Positions 1-6,642 of a DNA stretch of 9,249 nt are shown here, in pieces (the first letter of the stretch is position 1; the number at the start of each line of letters is the position of its first letter). The DNA is taken from the NCBI GenBank assembly GCA_003133285.1, contig PKWR01000061.1, positions 5,461 through 14,709 of the forward strand, written 5' to 3'. This DNA comes from Coriobacteriia bacterium. Its GTDB lineage: Bacteria > Actinomycetota > Coriobacteriia > Anaerosomatales > PALSA-660. The notes below the pieces were generated by a model. It did not search any database, had not been told where the DNA came from, and saw nothing but the letters and a program-made list of their open reading frames with translations. Both the position numbers and the translations under genes were made by a program.

Positions 1-26
1 CGGCGGCCTTCTCGGCGGCCTTCTCG
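1..26. repeat. Tandem 12-bp repeat in the MOSC linker
   Basis: The 12-base unit cggcggccttct occurs twice in a row (bases 1-12 and 13-24) and continues partially. On the minus strand it encodes EKAA repeated in the C-terminal tail of the MOSC protein. It begins at the window edge, so its full copy number is unknown. It looks like an in-frame coding repeat making a helical linker, not a mobile or regulatory repeat. Confidence 0.6.
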
Positions 27-529
27 GCCTCGAACTCGGCGATCGCCTCGGCAGGCGTGCGGTCACAGGTGCCGTTGCCGAGCGAGACGACGGTCACCTC
101 GTCGCCGACGGCGACCTCGCCGGCCTGACGCACGACGGCGAACAGGCCCTCGCGCGGCATGACGCAGTCGCCGGCCTGGTAGTAGATGGCGCACTTGGTA
201 TGGCAGACCTTGCCGATCTGGCTGATCTCGAGCACGGTGTCGGCGCCGATGCGCACGACGCTGCCGACAGGAAGCGCCAGCAGATCGATGCCGCGCGTCG
301 TGATGTTCTCCGCGAAGTCGCCCGGCCCGACATCGAGGCCCTTCGCCGTCATCTTGTCGATCGACTCGCCGGCGAGCAGCGAGACCTGGCGATGCCAGTC
401 GCCCATGTGCGCGTCGCCCTCGAACCCGCGGTCCAGCACCAGCGTGGCGCGCTCGCCGGGGGTCTTGCGCATGGTCTTGCGCGGGCTGAGGTTCACCGAG
501 ATGACGGTGGCCTTGGGATGTTCACTCAT
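1..529 (-). CDS. MOSC-domain protein, C-terminus cut by window edge
   Basis: MOSC (molybdenum cofactor sulfurase C-terminal) domain protein; 176 residues are visible and the frame is still open at base 1. The family is thought to handle sulfur or the cofactor in pterin-enzyme maturation, but the exact reaction here is unknown. Visible motifs are GFEGDAHMGDWHRQ at residues 35-48, GPGDFAENITT at 68-78, and KVCHTKCAIYYQAGDC at 107-122, whose Cys113 fits the conserved Cys of small bacterial MOSC proteins. The domain appears complete by about residue 150. After it comes a TPAEAIAEFEAEKAAEKAA tail, a charged Ala-rich linker. In some anaerobes a MogA-like domain follows MOSC, so a MOSC-MogA fusion is possible but cannot be seen. 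The ATG at 529 overlaps the moaC stop by 4 nt (ATGA), which implies translational coupling. Confidence 0.85.
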   Translation of the reverse strand, partial: MSEHPKATVISVNLSPRKTMRKTPGERATLVLDRGFEGDAHMGDWHRQVSLLAGESIDKMTAKGLDVGPGDFAENITTRGIDLLALPVGSVVRIGADTVLEISQIGKVCHTKCAIYYQAGDCVMPREGLFAVVRQAGEVAVGDEVTVVSLGNGTCDRTPAEAIAEFEAEKAAEKAA

Positions 530-1014
530 GACTGCTCCTTCTCGCGGGTCCACATGCCTGACTTTCCGCCCTCTTTCTCGAGCAGTCCCAGCCCGTCGAC
601 GGTCATCCCCCGGTCGACGGCCTTGCACATATCGTACAGGGTCAGCGCGGCAACGGCCGCCGCGGTCAAGGCCTCCATCTCGACACCGGTCTTGCCGTCC
701 GTCTCTACGGTCGCGGTGACGCGCACCGCGCCGTCGAGCGGCTCCAGCTCCACCGTCGCGTGCGTGAGCGAGAGCGGGTGGCACAGCGGCACGAGGTCGC
801 TCGTGCGCTTGGCGGCCATGATCCCCGCGACGCGCGCGACCGCGAAGACGTCGCCCTTCGGCGCGCGACCCTCGACGATCATCGCCAGCGTCGACGGCTT
901 CATGCGCACGACGGCGCCGGCCACCGCACGACGGTGCGTGACCTGCTTGTCGGCCACGTCGACCATGCGGGCCTCTCCCCGATCGTCCACGTGCGTGAGG
1001 CGCTGCTCGGTCAT
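526..1014 (-). CDS. moaC: Cyclic pyranopterin monophosphate synthase MoaC
   Basis: MoaC converts the MoaA product 3',8-cH2GTP into cyclic pyranopterin monophosphate, the second half of step one of molybdenum/tungsten cofactor synthesis in the cytoplasm. The 162-residue product matches the family length (E. coli about 161). Motifs: KGDVFA 53-58, LCHPL 77-81, GKTGVEMEALTA 107-118, YDMCKA 127-132 with the catalytic-type Asp128 and Lys131, and GGKSG 149-153. Two in-frame ATGs exist, at 1020 and 1014 (MTMTEQ). The 1014 start is chosen because GGAGG at 1021-1025 ends 6 nt before it, whereas it directly abuts 1020. If 1020 is used, the gene overlaps the moaA stop by 4 nt and gains two residues. The stop overlaps the MOSC start. 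Confidence 0.96.
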   Translation of the reverse strand: MTEQRLTHVDDRGEARMVDVADKQVTHRRAVAGAVVRMKPSTLAMIVEGRAPKGDVFAVARVAGIMAAKRTSDLVPLCHPLSLTHATVELEPLDGAVRVTATVETDGKTGVEMEALTAAAVAALTLYDMCKAVDRGMTVDGLGLLEKEGGKSGMWTREKEQS

Positions 1015-1016
1015 GG

Positions 1017-2051
1017 TCATCCTCCGATCTGGGACATGCGGCGGACGGTGCCGATGCGCATGTTGTGCGACTCGGGCTTGGCCGCGAGGGCGGCGCGGAT
1101 CAGGGCGCGGACGTCGCCGCCGCTGCGCAGCACCTCGCGCGCGTCGAGCTCGTCGTCCGAGAACAGGCAGGTGCGCAGCTTGCCGTCGGCCGTGAGCCGC
1201 AGGCGGTTGCACTCGCCGCAGAAGTGGTGCGACAGCGGGGAGATGACGCCGATCGTGCCGACGGCGCCGGGGAAGCGGTAGTAGGTGGCCGGACCCCAGC
1301 CGCCGGGGGCGGCGTCGCGGGCTACGGCTTCAAGGGTGCCGAGCCCTGCCGCCAGGCCATCCGCGGCCAGCCTCGCCACGATCTCGTCGCTGGGGACGTG
1401 GTCCTCGATCGTCCAGGCGCCCGCCGTGACGTCGGAGCTGCACACCCCGCCCGGCGCGGGTTCTCCCTCGCCGCCGACCGGCATGTACTCGATGAAGCGG
1501 ATGTGGAGCGGACGGTCGATGGTCATCCGCGCGAACGACAGAAGATCCTGGTCCAGCGAGCGCACGACGACGGCGTTGACCTTCACCGGATCCATCCCGG
1601 CCTCGAACGCGGACTCGATGCCCGCCAGCGCGTCCTCGAGACGCCCGCCGCGCGTGATGTGCCTGTAGACGTCGGCGTCGAGCGTGTCGAGCGAGACATT
1701 GACGCGCGACAGCCCGGCCGCGACCAGGTCCTTCGCGTACCTCGGCAGCAGGACGCCGTTGGTGGTCACCGCGATCGCCTCGATGCCGGTGATCTCACGC
1801 AACCGCGCCACGTGATCCACGATGCCGAGGCGCACGAGCGGCTCCCCGCCCGTGAGGCGGATCTTGCTGATGCCCTCCTCGACGGCTGCTTCCGCGAAGC
1901 GCTCGATCTCCTCGAACGTGAGGATCTCGGAGGGATCGCGCCATGGCACGCCTTCAGGCGGCATGCAGTAGATGCACCGCAGGTTGCAGCGGTCCGTCAC
2001 CGAGATGCGCAAGTAGTCGATGCGCCGTCCGAACGAGTCGGTGCCGGTCAC
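1017..2051 (-). CDS. moaA: GTP 3',8-cyclase MoaA (radical SAM)
   Basis: MoaA is a radical SAM enzyme with two [4Fe-4S] clusters. It rearranges GTP to 3',8-cyclo-7,8-dihydro-GTP, the first committed step of cofactor synthesis. The N-terminal SAM cluster motif is CNLRCIYC (Cys22, 26, 29), followed by the LTGGEPL SAM-binding segment at 66-72. The substrate cluster is FCGECNRLRL with Cys278 and Cys281, plus Cys295 in LRTCLF. The protein ends in Gly-Gly (343-344), the tail known to be needed for activity in this family. At 344 residues it is slightly longer than E. coli MoaA (about 329), with extra residues near 195-220. The start is a GTG at 2051 whose first base is the last base of the mobB TAG stop (1-nt overlap). 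No strong Shine-Dalgarno is seen, so coupling to mobB translation is likely. Confidence 0.97.
   Translation of the reverse strand: MTGTDSFGRRIDYLRISVTDRCNLRCIYCMPPEGVPWRDPSEILTFEEIERFAEAAVEEGISKIRLTGGEPLVRLGIVDHVARLREITGIEAIAVTTNGVLLPRYAKDLVAAGLSRVNVSLDTLDADVYRHITRGGRLEDALAGIESAFEAGMDPVKVNAVVVRSLDQDLLSFARMTIDRPLHIRFIEYMPVGGEGEPAPGGVCSSDVTAGAWTIEDHVPSDEIVARLAADGLAAGLGTLEAVARDAAPGGWGPATYYRFPGAVGTIGVISPLSHHFCGECNRLRLTADGKLRTCLFSDDELDAREVLRSGGDVRALIRAALAAKPESHNMRIGTVRRMSQIGG
1021..1025 (-). promoter_or_regulatory. moaC ribosome binding site
   Basis: On the minus strand this reads GGAGG, lying inside the last codons of moaA. It is 0 nt from the ATG at 1020 and 6 nt from the ATG at 1014, so it favours the downstream ATG as the MoaC start. 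Confidence 0.65.
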
Positions 2052-2566
2052 TATTCTTCACTGCCCTTCAGGAACGATGCTTCGATGAGCTCGGCGACGG
2101 ACGAGTGCGCGTCGAGCGGGAAGACCGGGATGCCAGCCGGGATGATCTCCGGCACGTCGGTCATGACGGCGAAGAGCTGCAGGGGCTCGCTGGTCATCTC
2201 GTCGGAGCGGGCGCGCCTCACGACCTCGATGCGGACGTCGCCCGCGCGCTTGAAGCCCTCGGTCAGCAGAAGGTCCGCGTCGCCCGCGGCCTCGACCAGC
2301 TGCTCGAGCGTGCGCTCCGTGTCGACCCTCCGGACGACGGCGAACTGGGTCGGCGAGGAGATCATGGCCGCGACCGACCCGGCGCGTGCGTGCCGCCAGG
2401 AGTCCTTGCCCGGGACGTCGATGTCGACCTCATGGACGTGGTGTTTGACGGTGGCCACGCGCCAGCCGCGCGCGGTGAGCTCGCGGATGATGCCTTCCAT
2501 GACGGTCGTCTTGCCCGAGTCGGACTTGCCGACGATCGAGACGACGGGTATGCGGTACGTGGTCAC
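2051..2566 (-). CDS. mobB: Molybdopterin-guanine dinucleotide biosynthesis adapter MobB
   Basis: MobB is a GTP-binding P-loop protein that assists MobA in making the guanine-dinucleotide form of the cofactor. It is not strictly essential where it has been studied. The product is 171 residues, like E. coli MobB (about 175). The Walker A motif is GKSDSGKTT at 13-21. The family segment TVKHHVHEVDIDVPGKDS spans 39-56, and LLLTEGFK at 99-106 fits the Walker B-like strand. The start is the GTG at 2566, five bases after AGGAG at 2572-2576. An extension further upstream would overlap the 71-residue gene and lacks family similarity. The gap to that upstream gene is 8 nt, and the stop shares one base with the moaA start. 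MobB stands alone here although MobA is fused to FdhD. Confidence 0.93.
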   Translation of the reverse strand: MTTYRIPVVSIVGKSDSGKTTVMEGIIRELTARGWRVATVKHHVHEVDIDVPGKDSWRHARAGSVAAMISSPTQFAVVRRVDTERTLEQLVEAAGDADLLLTEGFKRAGDVRIEVVRRARSDEMTSEPLQLFAVMTDVPEIIPAGIPVFPLDAHSSVAELIEASFLKGSEE

Positions 2567-2571
2567 AGGTG

Positions 2572-2576
2572 CTCCT
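2572..2576 (-). promoter_or_regulatory. mobB ribosome binding site
   Basis: Minus strand AGGAG lies 5 nt before the GTG at 2566. It overlaps the stop codon of the preceding 71-residue gene and fixes the MobB start at the point where the family's IVGKSDSGKT P-loop begins about a dozen residues in. Confidence 0.7.
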
Positions 2577-2790
2577 AGAAGCAGCCGAGGTCGCAGTTGT
2601 GCACGCGCACACCGGCCATGTCGGCGGCGGTGCCGGCGACCTTGTAGTTGACGCCGTTGTCCTCGGCGAACTTCCGCAGGACGGGGCACGTGATCTTGCC
2701 GTCGACGGCCTTCGCGAGGATGGCGACCTTCATGTCTTCGGTGACCTGCGCGGCCCAGCGGGGGTCCGCGGCCTTGTCGTCTTTGCTCAT
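2575..2790 (-). CDS. Small conserved-looking protein ending CDLGCF, function unknown
   Basis: This 71-residue gene is embedded between moeA and mobB. I do not recognise a named family. Its ATG overlaps the moeA stop by 4 nt (ATGA) and AAGGA lies 5 nt before it, so it is a real, coupled gene. The middle (about residues 20-60) reads as short helices with a Val/Ala-rich pattern (KVAILAKAVDGKITC, then LRKFAEDNGV and TAADMAGV), compatible with a small helix-turn-helix-like fold. Three Cys occur: Cys35, Cys66 and Cys70, the last two in the C-terminal NCDLGCF. I weakly recall similar small proteins with a CxLGCF-type end in anaerobes near molybdenum genes, but could not check this. Possible roles are a regulator, a metal or sulfur carrier, or an accessory to cofactor maturation. 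No signal peptide or membrane segment is seen. Confidence 0.85.
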   Translation of the reverse strand: MSKDDKAADPRWAAQVTEDMKVAILAKAVDGKITCPVLRKFAEDNGVNYKVAGTAADMAGVRVHNCDLGCF

Positions 2791-4043
2791 GCTGATCCTT
2801 CTTCCTGGTCGAGTCGGATGCATTCCACGACGCTGCCGGCCGAGACGGACGAGAGTCCCTCCGGAAGCGAGATGAGACAGTTGGCGCGGTGCATGGCGGT
2901 CAGCAACGCGGAGGACTGGCGACCGGACAGGCGCGCCTCGTAGGCGGGGGCGCCGGGCTCGGACACCTCGCGGCGCGTGAGCACGCCTCGCATGAAGTAG
3001 CGGCGGTCGGACTTCTTGCGCGCGTCCTCGGCGAGCACCGCCGTGACGCGCGGGCGGTCGAGGGCGGTGAACCCGCGCATCTTGCGGATGGCGGGGCGCA
3101 CGAACAGCTCGAAGCCGACCATCGTCGACGTGGGGTTGCCCGGCAATCCGAAGAAGGGCGTCCCGCCGATCGTGCCGTAGGTCTGCGGCGCGCCGGGGCG
3201 CATCGCGACCTTCCAGAAGTCGAGCTTGCCGATCTCCTGGAGGACCGTCTTGACCACGTCGAAGTCGCCCATCGAGACGCCGCCCGTGGTGACCATCAGG
3301 TCGAACTCGGACGCGCGGCCGAGCAGCGCGCGGGTGTCGGCCGCGTTGTCGCGGGCAATGCCGAGGATGCACGGCACACCGCCGGCGGCGATGACCTGCG
3401 CGGCAAGCGAGTAGGTGTTGGAGTTGCGGATCTGCCCCGGCCCGGGGACCTCCTCGATCCCGACGAGCTCGTCGCCCGTCGAGACGATCGCGACGCGGGG
3501 ACGGCGGTAGACCAGCGGCGTCGTGGTACCCAGCGTGGCCATCAGCCCGATCGAGGCGGCGTTGACGACCTCGCCCGCGTGCAGCACCGTCTCGCCCGCG
3601 TGCGCGTCCTCGCCCGCGTGGCGGATGTGGTCGCCGAAGGTCGCCGGGCGCTTGATGGCGACGGTGCCGCCGGTGCTCCCGCCCGCCTCCAGGCCCTCGG
3701 TGACCTCGACCATGACGATGGCGTCGGCGCCCGGGGGCACCGGAGCGCCCGTCATGATGCGCGACGCCTCACCCATGCCGACCTCGGCCTGAGGCATGGA
3801 GCCCGCGGCGATGTGGTCGACGACGCGCAGTACGACCGGTGCGTCGTCGGTGGCGCCTGCGGTGTCCGAAGAGCGGACCGCATAGCCGTCCATCGCCGAG
3901 TTGTCGAACGGCGCGACGTCGATGTCGGACACGACGTCGGCCGCGAGCACGCAGCCGAGGGATTCGAGCACGGCGACGGGCTCGGGCTCGAGGCGCACGA
4001 TGCGCTCGAGAACCGAGTCACGGGCCTGTTCGACGGTCAGCAT
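2787..4043 (-). CDS. moeA: Molybdopterin molybdenumtransferase MoeA
   Basis: MoeA inserts molybdate or tungstate into adenylylated molybdopterin, producing the metal-loaded cofactor. The product is 418 residues (E. coli 411) and spans the whole family. Motifs: PFDNSAMDGYA 45-55, RIMTGAPVPPGADAIV 95-110, STGDEL 188-193, IRNSNTYSL 205-213, TTGGVSMGDFD 252-262, MRPGAP 281-286, GLPGNPTS 299-306, and a C-terminal beta domain to the end. The usual Lys of the RPGKP loop is Ala285 here. The ATG at 4043 lies 3 nt after the mobA-fdhD stop, with GAAGGA about 10 nt upstream. The stop overlaps the start of the 71-residue gene. Because a Tup-type transporter lies upstream, tungsten is a plausible substrate, but the sequence alone does not decide between Mo and W. 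Confidence 0.96.
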   Translation of the reverse strand: MLTVEQARDSVLERIVRLEPEPVAVLESLGCVLAADVVSDIDVAPFDNSAMDGYAVRSSDTAGATDDAPVVLRVVDHIAAGSMPQAEVGMGEASRIMTGAPVPPGADAIVMVEVTEGLEAGGSTGGTVAIKRPATFGDHIRHAGEDAHAGETVLHAGEVVNAASIGLMATLGTTTPLVYRRPRVAIVSTGDELVGIEEVPGPGQIRNSNTYSLAAQVIAAGGVPCILGIARDNAADTRALLGRASEFDLMVTTGGVSMGDFDVVKTVLQEIGKLDFWKVAMRPGAPQTYGTIGGTPFFGLPGNPTSTMVGFELFVRPAIRKMRGFTALDRPRVTAVLAEDARKKSDRRYFMRGVLTRREVSEPGAPAYEARLSGRQSSALLTAMHRANCLISLPEGLSSVSAGSVVECIRLDQEEGSA

Positions 4044-4046
4044 GGG

Positions 4047-5453
4047 CTACACATCCTTCTCACTCCGCACCCGTTCCGGGTGCGTATAGACGACCATTGC
4101 GCCTCCGCGTACGTAGCCTATTACGCAGATGCCGAGCGAACCGGCGATCTCCGCGGCGAGGTCCGTCACCGCGCTCTTGCTGGCGATGACCGGGACTCTC
4201 GCCTTGGCGGCCTTGACGGCCATCTCGTACGAGACCCGCCCCGTCGAGAGCAGCACGGCGTCCTCGGTCGGGGTGCGGTCGATCCACGCGCGCCCGAGCA
4301 CCTTGTCGACCGCGTTGTGCCGGCCCACGTCCTCGCGCACGATGCGGACCTCGCCACCGCTGGCGAAGGCGCACGCCTGCATGCCGCCGCTGTCGCGGTA
4401 CTTCGTGGCCTGCTCGTTCATGACCCGCATCCAGCCGTGCAGGACCGCGGGGTCCACGGAGAAGTCGCCGCCGACGGGCTCGAGCGACCGGGCGTGCCCG
4501 ACCGACGAGAACGTCACGCCCTTGCCGCAGCCGGAGGTGATGTAGCGCCGGCGGTAGGTGAGCTCGTCGGGCACCTCCTCCGTGGTCTCGACGTAGACGA
4601 GCCCACGCTTGTAGTCGGCGCTCACCGACTTCAGCGAGTCCCGCTCAAGCAGCAGTCCCTCCGAGACGAGGAACCCGATGGCGAGCTCCTCGAGGTCGTC
4701 GGGGGTCGCCTGCATGGTCGCGACCTCGACGTCGTTCATGTGGACCGTCACCGCGCGCTCGACGGGCATCCGCCCGCCGTGCTTGTCGCCCGACCGAACG
4801 ACGACCGTGGCGCCAGGGTGGTGCTCGGCATGCTCGCTCTCGGCCTCGCGGATGTCGGAGAGGTCCTCGGGTGTGTTCACGTTGAGGAAGCTGCGCATCG
4901 ACGGGTCCGCGGTCCGAAGCGCCTCGAGGGGCACCTCGACCACGGGCACCTCGGCGAAGATCGCCACGAGCCGGCGACGTCCGGACGCGAGCACCCGACG
5001 CGCGACGGGCAGGCAGTCCCGGTGATAGAGGGCCAGCAGGGGCTCGAGGCCCTTCTCCGTGACGGGAACGACGACGCGCGCGCCGTCCCGGGCCTCCCAC
5101 AGGGCGCGGATGATCTCCGGCTCCAGGTACGGGACGTCCGCGGCGATCGCGAGCACCCAGTCGTCGGGAGCCTCACGCAGCGCCGTCACCAGCCCGCCGA
5201 GCGGGCCCTGGTTGGGTGTCTCGTCGACGAAGACGGGGGTGTCGTCGGGCAGGCCCGCCTCTGCGATCTGCTCGGGGCGGTTCGTGACGACGACGGTGTG
5301 CGCGCACACCTGGGCGACCGCCTCCACGACGCGCGCCAGCAGCGTCTCGCCGTCGACGGGGAGCAGTGTCTTGTCGACGCCCATGCGCATGGAGCGGCCA
5401 CCCGCCAGTACGGCGGCGGTCACTGGCAGACGCTCTGCGAGACTAGGATCCAT
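4047..5453 (-). CDS. Fusion of MobA guanylyltransferase and FdhD sulfur carrier
   Basis: One 468-residue frame carries two maturation enzymes. Residues 1 to about 205 are MobA, which attaches GMP to the metal-pterin: LAGGRSMRMGVDK at 16-28 (nucleotide-binding loop), QGPLGGL 82-88, AADVPYL 104-110 with the metal-binding-type Asp106, and FLNVNTPEDL 189-198. Residues about 220-463 are FdhD, which passes sulfur from a cysteine desulfurase to the cofactor and delivers it to formate dehydrogenase: DDLEELAIGFLVSEG 252-266, TSGCGKG 306-312, SGGMQACAFA 355-364, REDVGRHNAVDK 373-384, and LLSTGRVSYEM 401-411. About 15 hydrophilic residues join them. No stop or frame break is present, so this is a true fusion. 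The ATG at 5453 has AAGGG about 6 nt upstream; GTG at residue 11 lacks a good site. The gene follows the ABC ATPase after 79 nt. Confidence 0.93.
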   Translation of the reverse strand: MDPSLAERLPVTAAVLAGGRSMRMGVDKTLLPVDGETLLARVVEAVAQVCAHTVVVTNRPEQIAEAGLPDDTPVFVDETPNQGPLGGLVTALREAPDDWVLAIAADVPYLEPEIIRALWEARDGARVVVPVTEKGLEPLLALYHRDCLPVARRVLASGRRRLVAIFAEVPVVEVPLEALRTADPSMRSFLNVNTPEDLSDIREAESEHAEHHPGATVVVRSGDKHGGRMPVERAVTVHMNDVEVATMQATPDDLEELAIGFLVSEGLLLERDSLKSVSADYKRGLVYVETTEEVPDELTYRRRYITSGCGKGVTFSSVGHARSLEPVGGDFSVDPAVLHGWMRVMNEQATKYRDSGGMQACAFASGGEVRIVREDVGRHNAVDKVLGRAWIDRTPTEDAVLLSTGRVSYEMAVKAAKARVPVIASKSAVTDLAAEIAGSLGICVIGYVRGGAMVVYTHPERVRSEKDV

Positions 5454-5532
5454 CGTTACCCTTACCTTGTCGCCTGCGGTCCCGCCGACGGTGCCGGCCG
5501 ACGAGCGCGAGACTTCATGCTACGCCTTGCGT
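5454..5532 (-). other. 79-nt gap between ABC ATPase and mobA-fdhD
   Basis: This is one of the few gaps in the operon. It carries the 3' half-region of a small inverted repeat next to the ATPase stop and a GC-rich stretch (GCCG arms separated by 7 nt near 5485-5500). I see no convincing promoter and no U-tract terminator, so read-through from the transporter genes into the cofactor genes is likely. An internal promoter cannot be excluded. Confidence 0.4.
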
Positions 5533-5549
5533 TCAGTTCTCGGAACGCA
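5528..5549 (-). repeat. 7-bp inverted repeat at the ABC ATPase stop codon
   Basis: Minus-strand arms TGCGTTC (5549-5543) and GAACGCA (5534-5528) are perfect complements separated by 8 nt. The ATPase stop codon (5535-5533) lies at the loop/arm border. No T-run follows, so it is not a classical terminator. It could be an mRNA-processing or stabilising hairpin, or chance. Confidence 0.35.
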
Positions 5550-6642
5550 TCCTGACCGCGGTCGCCTTGAACACCGCGATGACGCGCTGACCGGGCGCGA
5601 TGCCCAGCTCGGACGCCGCAGCCCGCGACACTGCAGCTGCGAATCGCACGCCAGCTCGCTCGAGCGTCACATGCACGGACCCGCCTTGCGGGCGGACCTC
5701 GGCGACCGTGGCCTCAAAGTGGTTGCGGGCGCTGCCGACCGGCAGCAGAGCTCCCGCCACGTACAGCGTCACATCCTCGGGGCGAACCGCCACCAGCACC
5801 GAAGTGCCGACCGGGACCTGGACGGTCGAGTAGATCGTGACGCCGTCGCATTCCACCTCGGACAACCCATCAAGCACGGCCGTGACCCGGCCGCGCAGCG
5901 ACGGTTCCATGCCCACAAAGGCCGCGAGCCATTCGTCCGGAGGAAGCCCCAGCACGGTGTCGGGGTCGCCCTCGGCCACGAGACGGCCTTCGCGCATCAC
6001 GCCGATGCGGTCAGCGACGACGACCGCCTCGTCCTGGTCGTGGGTGACGTACAGCGAGGTCACGTGCTCCCCGGCCAGGATCGCCGCGAACTCCAGACTC
6101 AGCGAGCGTTTGAGCAGCGGGTCCATATAGGACAGGGGCTCGTCGAGGAGCAGGAAGGTCGGCTCGAGCACGAGCGCGCGCGCCAACGCCACGCGCTGCG
6201 CCTCGCCGCCGGACAGCGTCAGCGCGCTGCGGTCCTGCCATCCGGCGAGACCGACCCGCTCGAGCACGGCCGCCACGCGCACCGCCCGCTGCGAGGCCTT
6301 CATCCCGCGCAGCCGCAGCCCGTAGGCGACGTTGTCCCCGACCGTGCCGCGCAGCAGGTACGGCTTCTGGAAGACCGCGGCTATGCGTCGGCGGGCGGCC
6401 AGGTCGCCCGCGCCGACGGGCGATCCGTCGAACAGGACGCGGCCGTGGGTCGGGCGCTCCAGGAGCCCGAGCACCCGCAGCAACGTCGACTTGCCGGCGC
6501 CGGAGGCGCCGAGCAACGCGTAGGTCTCTCCGGAAGCGAGACCGATGGACGGCACGTCGACGACCGTGCGGCCACGGTACGTGACGCGGAGATCCTCCGC
6601 GCACACCGCGGGAGCAGCCACAACGGCGAGGCTAGCGTTCAT
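5533..6642 (-). CDS. tupC: Tungstate/molybdate ABC transporter ATPase with TOBE/Mop domain
   Basis: This is the ATP-hydrolysing subunit of the oxyanion importer. The 369 residues hold a full nucleotide-binding domain: Walker A GASGAGKST 45-53, Q-loop Gln92 in FQKPYLL, signature LSGGEAQR 143-150, Walker B FLLLDEP 163-169, and H-loop His201 in VTHD. A C-terminal regulatory region (about 250-365) has VRPEDVTLY at 286-294 and SARNHFEATV at 304-313, typical of the TOBE/Mop-type domains that bind molybdate or tungstate and can lock the transporter when the anion is abundant. Many TupC proteins lack this domain, so the subunit looks ModC/WtpC-like while its partners look Tup-like. The ATG at 6642 has GGGGA 6 nt upstream and overlaps the permease end by 11 nt, showing tight coupling. 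Confidence 0.88.
   Translation of the reverse strand: MNASLAVVAAPAVCAEDLRVTYRGRTVVDVPSIGLASGETYALLGASGAGKSTLLRVLGLLERPTHGRVLFDGSPVGAGDLAARRRIAAVFQKPYLLRGTVGDNVAYGLRLRGMKASQRAVRVAAVLERVGLAGWQDRSALTLSGGEAQRVALARALVLEPTFLLLDEPLSYMDPLLKRSLSLEFAAILAGEHVTSLYVTHDQDEAVVVADRIGVMREGRLVAEGDPDTVLGLPPDEWLAAFVGMEPSLRGRVTAVLDGLSEVECDGVTIYSTVQVPVGTSVLVAVRPEDVTLYVAGALLPVGSARNHFEATVAEVRPQGGSVHVTLERAGVRFAAAVSRAAASELGIAPGQRVIAVFKATAVRMRSEN

Noticed and set aside
1015..1212. N-terminal extension of MoaC within the moaA gene
   Set aside because: The extra residues are Arg/Pro-rich and lie inside moaA's C-terminal cluster region; MoaC similarity begins only at the ATG near 1014-1020, which has its own GGAGG.
1065..2651. 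Plus-strand open frame of 528 codons opposite moaA and mobB
   Set aside because: Composition-driven shadow of strongly supported genes; no recognisable motif.
2791..3372. Long N-terminal extension of the 71-residue gene
   Set aside because: The extension is an out-of-frame reading of moeA; the ATG at 2790 has a Shine-Dalgarno and a 4-nt overlap with the moeA stop.
5533..5549. Intrinsic terminator after the ABC ATPase
   Set aside because: The 7-bp inverted repeat lacks a U-tract and overlaps the coding end, so it is listed only as a repeat.
2889..5555. Plus-strand open frame of 888 codons opposite moeA and mobA-fdhD
   Set aside because: Its product is a monotonous Arg/Asp/His/Gly/Val-rich sequence without any domain, exactly antisense to two clear enzymes. 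Long antisense frames are expected in very GC-rich DNA.
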